Origin: Halocafeteria seosinensis
Lineage: Eukaryota; Sar; Bigyra; Bicosoecida
Length of the DNA stretch: 64,000 bases
Direction of reading: 5' to 3'
Assembly (NCBI GenBank): GCA_001687465.1
Contig: LVLI01000098.1
Span: 1-64,000, forward strand
The position numbers and the translations under genes are program-made. Positions 55,040 to 64,000 of this stretch are shown one piece after another; the first letter of the stretch is position 1; each line of letters starts with the position of its first letter. Below the pieces are notes generated by a model, which saw nothing but the letters and a program-made list of their open reading frames with translations, was not told the origin of the DNA and did not search any database.

Positions 55040-55857
55040 TATGTTGTAATAGGGCCATAGGACTTGATCCACCGAGTTAACAAATATTGACTTAGTATCC
55101 TACTAGTGAGTTACCTCGATATATTAGTGGCGTCACCGGACGCGTCTCTCAAGAGTGTATAGATCGTCTAAACCACCGATCCACAGGCGTCGGTTGCGCA
55201 AACTACCTTGCAACGTTCCACAATAATGCTGCATGTTGCAGACGCGCTGGATATGTACGACACGTTCTTTCAAGTGCAGGGGTAGTCATCATGGGTATCG
55301 CTAAATGGACTGCGGAGGGCCCAACAACCTACCTGACGACCCGCATGTACGTCTCGATGTACAACAACTACCAACATCTCAATAACTTAGATGATGGCAC
55401 TCATCCAATGTAACTCACATAACATCTCCCCTCGCTATTTTTCCTGCCAGGCCGCAGTTCAGAAGTGCGAGCAGCACTGCGCTTCGGCTTGGAAAAATGC
55501 AGCGCACACGAAGTTGCTCCATGGAATACTTGCAACTGGTATCTTCACTGTAAGTTCCTGGATTTCATCCAGTTGATTCCATCATGTTGTTTCCCGTCCC
55601 CTGTGCTTCCGGTGCTCAATGGGTTCTGCCATTTCTCAGGGTAGGTATCACCGATTTAATGGTAAATGTATATCCCCGACACGACATCACGAATCCTCAG
55701 TCCATGTACATACATCTTCACGTTGTTTTATGCAATCCATCGCCAATACGCCAGCATACAATAGTCCAGACACTGCCCGACGCAAACCAGGATATTCACT
55801 AAAAAGAAGCTCACTACTCTCCTCAAAGGTCAATGAGGGTCTAGTGGTCTATGGCTA
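55040..55857. other. No gene recognised
   Basis: Short frames only, none with domain content. It separates the TPR pseudogene from the broken subfamily A copy. Confidence 0.4.
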
Positions 55858-57052
55858 CGTTCACTGCATCTCCGGATAGCGAGGTAGGAATTCGTCCTTC
55901 GGTATCTGCTGTTAGTTCAAACCATGCATCTACGATAGCATTGTAAGGAATAGAGCTTTCGAAAAAGCCCCATAGTGGATTCCTCACGAGGAATTCACGC
56001 ACCGAGAGATATTTGTAAGTAGTATCTATCCGGAGGCGAACAGCTTAACATTGTGTGCGAGCGTCACGCGAGCCACTATCACGATTGTCGCGGGTGATAA
56101 GCCACTTCATAGCTCCCAAAAGGTCTAGTTTTCTGGACCAATCGACCGATGAGTCGGAAGCCTTGCTCTAAGCGACCTTCATTGGTCTTAGTGGAGCGTT
56201 GGCAGCGACGGTAGAACGGTTCAATTAAGGAGCCTTTTAATAACAGCGTCAGAACGATACAAAAATGTGCAGTGTCCAATGTAATCGCAGGAATAAGTGA
56301 TGGCAAGACGAAAAATACAAATCGGATGGCTGCCGATACTGCAAATGCCCACGCAAAAAGAATTACACTATCACACCGCACCAAATGCCAAATCCCGTAC
56401 AGCAGGTATCCAGAGCTGAGTTCTTTGAGCTTTTGTTACGACGGCAGCAGAAGAGTGGACATATCAAGTCACGGTACAGTGAAAATGCGGCATCTGTAGG
56501 ATTCTTGTAGAATGCAGTAGAGTTCGGATCCCGCAGCTCTTTTCTACAGCAGGAGCTTAGGCATCGACTGTCGAAAGGCTGAATCGGGAACATAGAATCA
56601 AATGGGCGATACCAGGGCGATTGCATCGTATATTAAGACCCTTCTATATCAAGCCAGCGGCGGTATGCTTCCTGCTGGCCTACTTCACGCACTTCGGCGT
56701 CTTGATTCTCGGTGACTACTTCCTCTTCGTTAAGGGATAGGACGCTGATTTGGCAAGCTGTGCAGCACCTCCAGCAGACCCATCGACATGTGAACAACAG
56801 AGAGACGAACTTGGCAAACTGAATAAACAAAGGCACCAATAATGATGGATAGGGACATTCGATCAGCGTATCTACTGCGAACGCATCGCGTGCGCCTGGA
56901 TCGGTCAGCTCTTCGGCTGCCGAGCGCAGTTGCTCCATCTTTTCCGAGAACTCGGGATGAATCCCGGACCCATTGCTGCTGATTTCATGGACATCTATTT
57001 CCTTTGCCAAATCTTTCCTAAATTGCGCCGGGTTGACGAATACGCGGGCCAT
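55858..57052 (-). pseudogene. VRNPxWG-family pseudogene, subfamily A
   Basis: It begins MARVFVNPAQFRKDLAKEID, close to the intact copy at 40955-42088, and follows it domain by domain: PYPSLLVPLFIQFAKF, WLDIEGS, then an in-frame TAA (56633-56635) where the intact gene has Tyr, then MQSPWYRPFDSMFP. A frameshift lies near 56390, after which LFAWAFAVSA and LIEPFYRRCQR continue in another frame. At least one more shift occurs near 56040-56090, before FLVRNPLWGFFESSIP and IVDAWFEL. With one stop and two or more shifts it cannot make the full protein. Confidence 0.85.
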
Positions 57053-57464
57053 TCCACTTGTCGCTGGCCGACGCCCCTGAGGTGTCGAGCCCGTCTGCAG
57101 AGATGGGGCCGCCAGTCCGCATGCACTCAAACTGAATAAAGATGAGGCAATATATATTTGATCTTCTTAGTCTATATCTTCGCAATACAGCGTCGAATTG
57201 ATGACTATACAAGGTACACACCCCGCTTCGAAGCCGGGCTCAGCCGGCCGGGTTTTGCAGTGAGATCGCTCATACGGACCACTCGGAAAAAGTATCCTTT
57301 CTTGGGTGGGGAAGTGGGAACGTTCTCCAAATGATTCCATTACCCACTCGCAGTGTTTGATGGATCAGCGAGGAATTTCGAAAGTGTCATCAGACTCTGA
57401 TCGTCAGAGTGACTATTCGAAGAGCTTCAGTGGAGTGCAAATAAGACTACTTAGCAGTAGAGAT
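57053..57464. other. Intergenic between family copies
   Basis: Spacer between the subfamily A pseudogene start and the subfamily B stop. No gene or repeat recognised. Confidence 0.4.
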
Positions 57465-58795
57465 TCACGAAAAACGGGTATTACTCCATGGATCCGAGCT
57501 GTCATCAGTTTGTGGGCGTGTTCCGCCAACCCGCTCCACCAGTTCATTCCATGCCGCCGCTATGTCATCTACAGGTACGTCTGGCTCGAACAATCCCCAA
57601 ATTGGATTCCGAACTAAATACTGGTGGCGCGACATTGTCGGACAGGTAGCTCCTGCTTGCAAGAAACAAGCCTTAAAGACACTGATATTTTCGGCCAATA
57701 CGACCACACCGATGACATCGTCGTGACCAACGCTCTTGGCATCTTCACCAAAGCCTTTTGTAGTGTACTTGTGCTGCAGCGTAGCCAGAAGAACAGCTCC
57801 TCGAGCAGATTTCATCCCGCAAGCACAACCTTGAATACATCCGAATGGCTCAATAAATAGTAGGCCCAACAGAAGACCCAGAATGCAAAAGACATGGAAG
57901 CCGATCATGTCCCAGAGAAATGCCATAATAACAATTGGACTGGCGGCTATCGTTAGTGCCCAAACGCTAGTGCACATACAGCAGGCTTCACAGCAATCAG
58001 GCGTTCCGCATTTTTGGCAAAGCTTGGAGCAGCTAAGGTTTTTCATGATACCTGAATTGCGGAAGAATCGCAGATGCAAGCAGCTCTACCCCGAAGTCAA
58101 GTCTTTCGCGTACTTACCTATCGGCGTAAACCTGAGAGTGTCGTCTAGAGGATCATAAAAATCCTTTCCATTATTATCAGGACGGTGCTTCTCAGTGATA
58201 TTTGATACAGTTGAAAATAGCGGTGGCATATCCAGTCCTCCCCATGACGAGTACCATTCACTTTCTCCAATCGGTCTATCTCTCTTCTCCCAAATGCCTT
58301 CGGGTGCATCGAACACTCTTGGCATGGTAGCTGTCGATTCTTTGGACCGTCCGAGAGCACCCATTAATTCACCCCCGTAGACGGGACCATCCTGCTGTTC
58401 CACGTCCGTTGGTCGGGACGAGGTCGGCGTTGCCTTTTGCTCTCGCAGCGTCGGTTCCGGTTGCAGTCCACATTTGCACCAGCACCAGCAACATGTGCAC
58501 ACTCGCAGAAGCATCGGGATCAGGTTGTAGCAGAGACAGGTCAAACAGGAGGGGTAAGACGCGCGTATAGACACTCGTATACGGTAGGAATGGTTCGACC
58601 CCTCAAGCCAGCGATCGGATTTCTTGTTCCTGGCGAATTCACGTAATTTGGTGTATTTTGCTGCATTCCAGACAAGTGTGTGGCATACATACAAGCCGGA
58701 AATGGTCGATGGAACTCACAGAGGAACTCGTAGCGCTCTAATTGATCCACGAGAGCGTGCCGGAAGGCTTTGGGATGCACTTGCACCGATGACAT
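57465..58795 (-). CDS. VRNPxWG-family membrane protein, subfamily B
   Basis: Three exons, 58795-58720 (76 nt), 58660-58118 and 58051-57465, in phase 1 at both joins, about 401 residues; intact. It starts MSSVQVHPKAFRHALVDQLE. A cysteine-rich hydrophobic segment follows PSCLT (VCTCCWCWCKCG). The middle is soluble with a conserved GESEWYSSWGGLDMPPL. Exon 3 begins with a cysteine cluster (CQKCGTPDCCEACCMC), two or three hydrophobic segments, EPFGCIQGCACGMKSARGAV and a C-terminal domain with DDVIGVVVLAENISVFKACF, YLVRNPIWGLFEPDVP and AAAWNELVERVGG. Exon structure is the same in the next two copies. The cysteine clusters could bind metal or be acylated. No known family recognised. Confidence 0.75.
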
Positions 58796-59095
58796 ACTGG
58801 TATTTTTCAAGCTTGGGGAGCACACAAGCATATACAGCGGTGATCTAATGAACTTGTACTTGAAACAGCAACACACACAGAATGTCTCCTCAACTGGCAC
58901 AATAGTCCCCACGAACCAACACTCTCGCACACTGCTGCTGGTGGTGGTGCAGTGTCGCGCTGGCGCGAGGGAGATTCCACGGAACAAAATCTCCACACAG
59001 TGGAATCGAACAGTGTAATATTTTTTCCCTCTTGAAAGACGTATAAACTAATAACCGTCTGTATGGCAGACGTTCTAGGATTTGATTCAAAACGG
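58796..59095. other. Spacer between subfamily B copies
   Basis: 300 bp between the start of one family copy and the stop of the next. Nothing recognised; it should contain the promoter of the downstream copy. Confidence 0.4.
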
Positions 59096-60409
59096 TTACC
59101 TTAAGTTCCCGTTGCTCCACTGGTCTATGTTGCAGTTGCTCTGAGGATGAACACCTCTGACACATTTCACTAGTTCATCCCAGGCTGCAGCAATTTCATC
59201 TACTGGGATGTCCTGTTCAAAAAATCCCCAAATTGGGTTTCGAACCAGATAGTGGTATCGCGAAAGTCTGGGATAAGTCGCTCTTGCTTGGAACAGGCAA
59301 GCTCTGAAGACGCTTATGTGCTCGGCCAATACGACTTCACCAATGACGTCGTCGTTTTGTACTGCTTTCCTATGGTCCCTGTCGTAAGTTGTGCTGATGT
59401 AACGATGCTGAAGAGTGCTCAAAAGAACAGCTCCTCTGGACGAGTTCATTCCACAAGCCCAGCGCTGAATGCATCCGATTGGTTCAAACACACTCAATGC
59501 CACAACAAGAGTTGCAATGCACATAACTGGTAGAAGAGTTAATTCCCAAGAGAGCGCCAGAATAATAAAAGGAATGGTCAGGGCAATTATGAACCAAAAG
59601 CCAACGCAAACAAAGCAAGCTCCACTACACTCTGGAGTTCCGCGTTTCTGGCAGAGATTTATGCAAAACACGTTCCGTAGCGTGCCTGCTCTAGAGAAAA
59701 AAAAAAAATTAGTATGGCGACTGCCAAATAAGACATCCAGTAGTTACTTACCGATAGTGGTAACTTGACGAGGATCGTTCAAGGGATCGTAGCTGTCATT
59801 TCCTCGATCATCGGGACGGCGTTTGTTGATAGTGTTTACTCGTGTAGACAGAGCTGGTCTCAGAGGGAGGCCTCCCCACGACGAATACCATGGACTTTCT
59901 CCAATCGGCTGATCTCGTTCTTCCCAATGGTGTTCAGGGATCTCTGGCGTGGTAGCACTCTTGCAGCGTCCTGTTGCTTCGCCACTGTATACGGGATTAG
60001 CAGCATCAAGGTTCTCCACTCCAGCACTTGTTTCTTCAGCTACGGTTATCTCTGAGTCTCGTTGCAATCCCAATTTGCACCAGCACCAGCAACATGTGCA
60101 GGCTCGTAGGAAAGCAAGAAGTGTTGTATACCATACACTTGTCAGACAGGAGGGATACGCAGCACGGATGTGGATCCTAACTCGGTACGCGCTTGTTTGA
60201 TGTTTCGGCGTCTCATGGTCCTGCACATTCTGCTGGAATGTGCTCAGATTGGTGCATTCCACTGCATATATTTCGCAGGAGACCATATAATACAAAGTAA
60301 GCAGAAAACACCAGTATGTGAGTTGCGACGTACAATTGAAGTCACGTCTCTCCAGCTCTGATACTAATTCATGTCGGAATGACTTCGGACATACTTGCAT
60401 GGAGGACAT
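59096..60409 (-). CDS. VRNPxWG-family membrane protein, subfamily B
   Basis: Exons 60409-60334 (76 nt), 60261-59752 and 59685-59096, phase 1 at both joins, about 391 residues; intact. Exon 1 (MSSMQVCPKSFRHELVSELE), the CTCCWCWCKLG segment, IGESPWYSSWGGLP, CQKRGTPECSGACFVC, EPIGCIQRWACGMNSSRGAV and YLVRNPIWGFFEQDIPVDEI match the previous copy. The acceptor of exon 3 follows a run of T. Overall divergence from the 57.5-kb copy is considerable in the soluble middle and low in the last 120 residues, suggesting the C-terminal part is the functional core. Confidence 0.75.
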
Positions 60410-61059
60410 ACTTCCCGCACCGTTCCTTCCAGCCGTGGCACATCAATACAATGGTCTTGTGTGCATTGGTTAACTCAACCTGCTACTAGCTGCTAGACTA
60501 CAGAAGTTCACATCCAGATGCGGCACGACCACGTTACGGGTACAACCAATGTGGTGTACATTTCCCAGCAGTTGACTGACAAGATACTAACGATGCATAG
60601 TCTGGAAAGAAAGAACGACTTCCATTCCATCACCTCGAGTGAAATACAGCAGCAACGCCGGCTTCTCCTATATCCAGTTCAGCTTCCACCCGATGCCTCC
60701 TGAGCTTAACCAGTGCTGTGTTCCCTCACGGCGCGTGTCAGCAAGGCTGCAGGAACAGCGGGCCCGTCGCTGCTTAACACGGGCGCATACCGCTCCTCGT
60801 TAAGAGGATGCGGTCAACTTCCCGGCCGGTGGGCTATCTGTCACATTTGTGTGTGTGTTCCACCCAGCTGAAACTTCTGTGTTTTCCCAAATCGGGCTGC
60901 TGCGATTTACGATTTAGCACCCCCACAGTCTACACCTGATACTTGAAATGGCACAATTAGCTTATATCAAGTATCCTTTTGGGCGTCAGTTGGTTAGTTT
61001 TAGTCGCTTATGGCGCCTGACATAACAGATTTTATCCAGTGTGGTTAAAAACGTACGTT
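60410..61059. other. Intergenic; contains repeat copy
   Basis: Holds the forward copy of the dispersed hairpin repeat at 60708-60861. Otherwise no gene or RNA recognised. Confidence 0.4.
60708..60861 (+). repeat. Dispersed two-hairpin repeat, forward copy
   Basis: About 154 bp, ~93% identical by eye to the reverse complement of 36346-36492 and partly to 183-276. Two hairpins are visible: CCCGT...ACGGG and CCGC+TCCTC-GTTAA-GAGGA+T+GCGG. The copy ends in a GT-rich run. There is no coding frame. Confidence 0.85.
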
Positions 61060-61350
61060 TCTCCATTGATCTGCAATCGCTTCGTGGACGCACTCCGCCC
61101 ACCCGCACAATCAGTTCATCCCATCATGGATTCCCATGCTGCTGCTATATCCATATTGGTATATGTATATCCTCGACAGGCACATCAGGTTCGAACATTT
61201 CCCAAATAGGATTGCGGACTATATACTGGAAACGCGATATCCGAGGAAAGGTGGCACCAGCTTGCAAGAAACAAGCTTTAAGAACACTCATGTGTTCCGC
61301 TAATACGACCGTTTCAACGACATCGTCCTCTACAGTGGCCGAATCTCCAC
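61060..61350 (-). pseudogene. C-terminal fragment of a subfamily B copy
   Basis: Encodes EDDVVETVVLAEHMSVLKAC, FQYIVRNPIWEMFEPDVPVE and then, after frame changes, IAAAWE and VRVGGVRP. This corresponds to the last ~100 residues of subfamily B proteins. It lies in the same orientation as the N-terminal part at 62625-63643, about 1.3 kb away, and is probably the tail of that copy, displaced by inserted or rearranged DNA. Confidence 0.75.
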
Positions 61351-62624
61351 GGTGTGAGGTGGTCTACTGGTTCCGTAGAGTTGAAATTTGCATACATTTT
61401 TGAGCTTTGGTCCAGCTGGCAATGAAGGAATGCCCATTATAAATGGAATGGTATGGAGAGGTGGCGTTCCGTTTGGCCATCTCTCTGTGTCAATCGCTCC
61501 TGTCGCTCGACACTCTGGAGCCTAACCGGACGGTTGCTTATGCGACGTGAATCGGTTCACTTTCGATGTCTACTGGATGGATTTCATACAGGTAACGCAG
61601 CATGTGACATTCGGCATCCATTCTTTGAGACAAGTCATCCAGTGTCTCGAAGGCTAGTATGAAGAAAATGTCTTTCATTTTGTCAACCGGAACCAGAGGA
61701 AGGCCGGACTTTCCAAGACCCTTACCAAGCGCCCCAGCAAGATGCCATACAGTACGCATAAGGAGTGGTGGACCCAAGGTAAAGCGGGGAAAGAAGCATG
61801 TGGTCGTTCTGTGCAGTTGTTCCAACTCTGCGAACACGTAGTTTCGAGGAGACTGGCGCATTGTTGCGATTACTACTAGCTTCCACTGGATGATGCAGCA
61901 TTGGCTAACCCTTTTCCTATCCTTCTATCAATTTATTACCCATGGAAATGCAAGATGTGGGCTACAATTGCTGCGCACTCCGTGGCCGTTAAGCGTTCCC
62001 TCCGTTCCTGCACTTGCCTCGGGTAGATACACATCATCGTGGCAGAAAATTTCCCATCCTCCCATTCAGCTGTTTTTACATACATTCTATTAGAAACAGA
62101 ACATCGTTTGAAGCATGGAACGCCAACGTTCATATCAATTCTAGCGCTTAAAAACTACATCCCCCTCCCAAACACCCCTTCCGGACCAGCCCCGGTCCAG
62201 GGGCGGGGAAAGGAAGTTCCTTGAAGGAACCTGCCGACGCACTGGACTGGTTGTACTCTTGTAGTTCACTCGGAAGTGTCTACGTGTGTTACACGGTGTG
62301 TAGAACGATAGGAATGCTCATCGGAAGAAGCGGTATGTAAGGCGAGGGAAGCAAGTTCAAGTCTTTGTGTCTCTTGCCAAACTAGAGTACGTAACTCGTC
62401 TGGCTGACCCTAACCCTATTCACAACTGTACCGCGTAGTTAAAGTATAGATAGATGGAAGGTGTGTACACCTCGTCCCAATGACGGTCCCATGTAGTTAA
62501 CTTACATCGGGCATAAATTTTCACAACCATCTCCTTCACCCGGAATGCTATGTGGGCGTGGCGTCCTGGGTTGTGCAAGTTGGTGTCCTTGCCTTTGCTG
62601 GCGTCGTGCATCCTCCTGCTGATT
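61351..62624. other. DNA interrupting a family copy
   Basis: Separates the two parts of the broken subfamily B copy. It carries two unrecognised minus-strand frames (61538-62133, listed separately) and short inverted repeats near 62190-62235 (ggaccagccccggtcc; gttccttgaaggaac). No terminal repeats or transposase motif identified. Confidence 0.35.
61538..62133 (-). CDS. Unrecognised small gene inside interrupted copy
   Basis: Two minus-strand frames look protein-like: 62133-61936 (MYVKTAEWEDGKFSATMMC and QERRERLTATECAAIVAHIL) and 61861-61538 (MRQSPRNYVFAELEQLHRTT, LPLVPVDKMKDIFFILAF, ECHMLRYLYEIHPVDIE). They may be exons joined by an intron starting at GTAATA near 61932, but I could not find a join that keeps both frames. 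The second could stand alone as a 107-residue protein from its own Met. No domain recognised. Confidence 0.35.
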
Positions 62625-63643
62625 CCGCTCCCCGAGAAGATTTCATTCCACAAGCACAACCCTGGAAACATGCGAATGGTTCAACAACTAGTAGTCCAAG
62701 CAGAAGAGCCACAACGAAAAAGATGGGAAAGCCAATTATATCCCACAGAAACAGTGCAAGAAGAAACGGACTTAACAATATATCACCAGACCCCAGACAG
62801 CCATGCAAATAGAGCACGCTTTACAGCAATCAGGAGTACCGCACTTTTTGCAAAGATCCAAGCCAAAAAATCTTTCCATTGCACCTGTTTCATGTTTTAT
62901 AGAGAACCAACTGGAATCCTGCATTTGTGGAGACGAGGTGCTTTCAGTTTCTGTGGCTTACCGAAGGGTGTTAATCTGCTACTGTCTTCTAAAGGGTCAA
63001 AGTAATCATGCCCATCTTTATCAGGTCGACGTTTGCTAGTGATATTGGGAGCAGTTGAAAGTAGCGGTGCCATGTCGAGTCCTCCCCAGGACGAATACCA
63101 CTCGCTTTCTCCGATAGGTCCGTCTCGCTTCTCCCAGAGCCCTTCCGTAGGAGCATCTGCTGACGTTATAATGTCTTTGGAGCCCCACTCCACCCAACAA
63201 CTCGTCTCCCTGGAGCAAGCCATGCTGTTTAACACCCGTTGATATATTTCTACGTCCTCGGGCGTCCCACTGTTCTCGCACAGTGGGTTCTCGTCGGATT
63301 CCACAATGGAATCAACATCGGCACCAGCACCAGCAGCAGGTGAGTACTCGCAGGAGCCTTGGGATCATGTTGTAGCACAGCTTAGTCAAACAGGAAGGGT
63401 AGGACGCGTATATGTGCACCCTTATGCGGTACGTGTGGAAGCTAGATCGTTGAATGGCTCGGGTGGGCTCCGCAAATTGGCGTAAGTTGGTATAGTCCGC
63501 TGCATAAACCCCAGATCGAATGGTATGCCAAACAATGATGATGTTGCCTACCCAAGCAAGGACTTACGGAGGAATGCACAGCCCTCTAATTCCTCCACGA
63601 GCTCATGGCGGAAGGCCTTAGGGTGCACTTGCACCGATGACAT
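62625..63643 (-). pseudogene. N-terminal part of a broken subfamily B copy
   Basis: Exon 1 is 63643-63568 (76 nt, MSSVQVHPKAFRHELVEELE), spliced at GTAAGT like its sisters. Exon 2 keeps PSCLTKLCYN and LTCCWCWCRC but then hits a TGA; the continuation (SIVESDENPLCENSGTPED, GESEWYSSWGGLDMAPL) is one base out of frame. Exon 3 keeps LCKKCGTPDCCKAC, then another stop and shift before LWDIIGFPIFFVVALLLGLL and CACGMKSSRGA, where similarity ends abruptly near 62625. Confidence 0.8.
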
Positions 63644-64000
63644 CTTAGCTGTGCTGCTTATTCAAGTTAATACAAGAGACTGATGGGGGCCCCTTTACAC
63701 AATGTATGCGCAGAATTCTTCTCGTAATCCCGCCTCGCGAGGTGTCTACTGTCGCCACCATAGATGGGATTTGAGATGTTCAAGCACTCACCATCACAGA
63801 ACACTAACCTATGTCATCGGAAACTCCAGTGTAGAGTCCAATTTTGTTTCGTAGAAATGAAGCACCAATGATACTGGCGGATGGAAACGAAATTGAACAA
63901 TCCCTAAGATTTCCTTACTCAGTGGGTAAAGGATTCGGAATTTCGGGCCAGAGAGCTCGCTGAGTTAATTCAAACTTCACCGCCGATGAAGAAATACGCA
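63644..64000. other. Window end; no gene recognised
   Basis: 357 bp upstream of the broken family copy. Only short frames without domain content. A further gene may begin beyond the window. Confidence 0.35.

Overview
The window is nuclear DNA of a eukaryote, probably a free-living unicellular protist or alga. Most genes are split by short GT-AG introns (about 60-90 nt) whose phases agree across the splice joins. Neighbouring genes are often tail to tail with only tens of bases between them. A glycogen/starch branching enzyme with a starch-binding domain points to an alpha-glucan-storing lineage. A double p25-alpha (TPPP-like) protein hints at a ciliated or flagellated one. I cannot name the taxon. 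Splice sites were read by eye; intron lengths, phases and conserved motifs support the models.

Layout. 1-4.6 kb: a spliced DEDDy 3'-5' exonuclease gene tail to tail with a DUF819-family membrane protein gene. 5.4-9.2 kb: a GLUG-repeat secreted protein with an S/T/P-rich tail, then a decayed GLUG fragment and a scrap resembling a LINE endonuclease. 9.5-13.3 kb: an 18-exon CBM20-CBM48-GH13 branching enzyme. 14-15.5 kb: an intronless class II ribonucleotide reductase-like gene with unusual active-site features. 15.6-19.2 kb: a broken P-loop NTPase/nuclease gene of Crinkler type, bracketed by two ~200-bp direct repeats. 19.5-26.1 kb: two tandem paralogues of an unrecognised multi-pass membrane protein. 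27-36 kb: a double p25-alpha protein, an ArfGAP, a 71-residue protein and an inositol polyphosphate 5-phosphatase. 37.2-40.5 kb: an OSCA/CSC1-type channel. 44.4-52.3 kb: a giant cell-surface protein with a tandemly repeated S/T/P stalk, broken by two frameshifts inside the repeats. 54-55 kb: a TPR pseudogene.

The most interesting part is 41-63.7 kb. It holds a multicopy family of short multi-pass membrane proteins in two subfamilies: A, intronless (41.0 and 55.9 kb), and B, three exons with a fixed 76-nt first exon (57.5, 59.1 and 61-63.6 kb). Three copies look intact and at least two are decayed. All share a C-terminal signature ending in VRNPxWGxFE and AWxEL. I do not recognise this family. 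A second unusual signal is a dispersed ~150-bp repeat in three copies (about 0.2, 36.4 and 60.8 kb). It can fold into two hairpins, and the divergent copy keeps one stem by different bases on both sides.

The genes do not form one pathway. The window mixes housekeeping genes (carbohydrate storage, phosphoinositide and Arf signalling, membrane channel) with expanding, decaying lineage-specific families.
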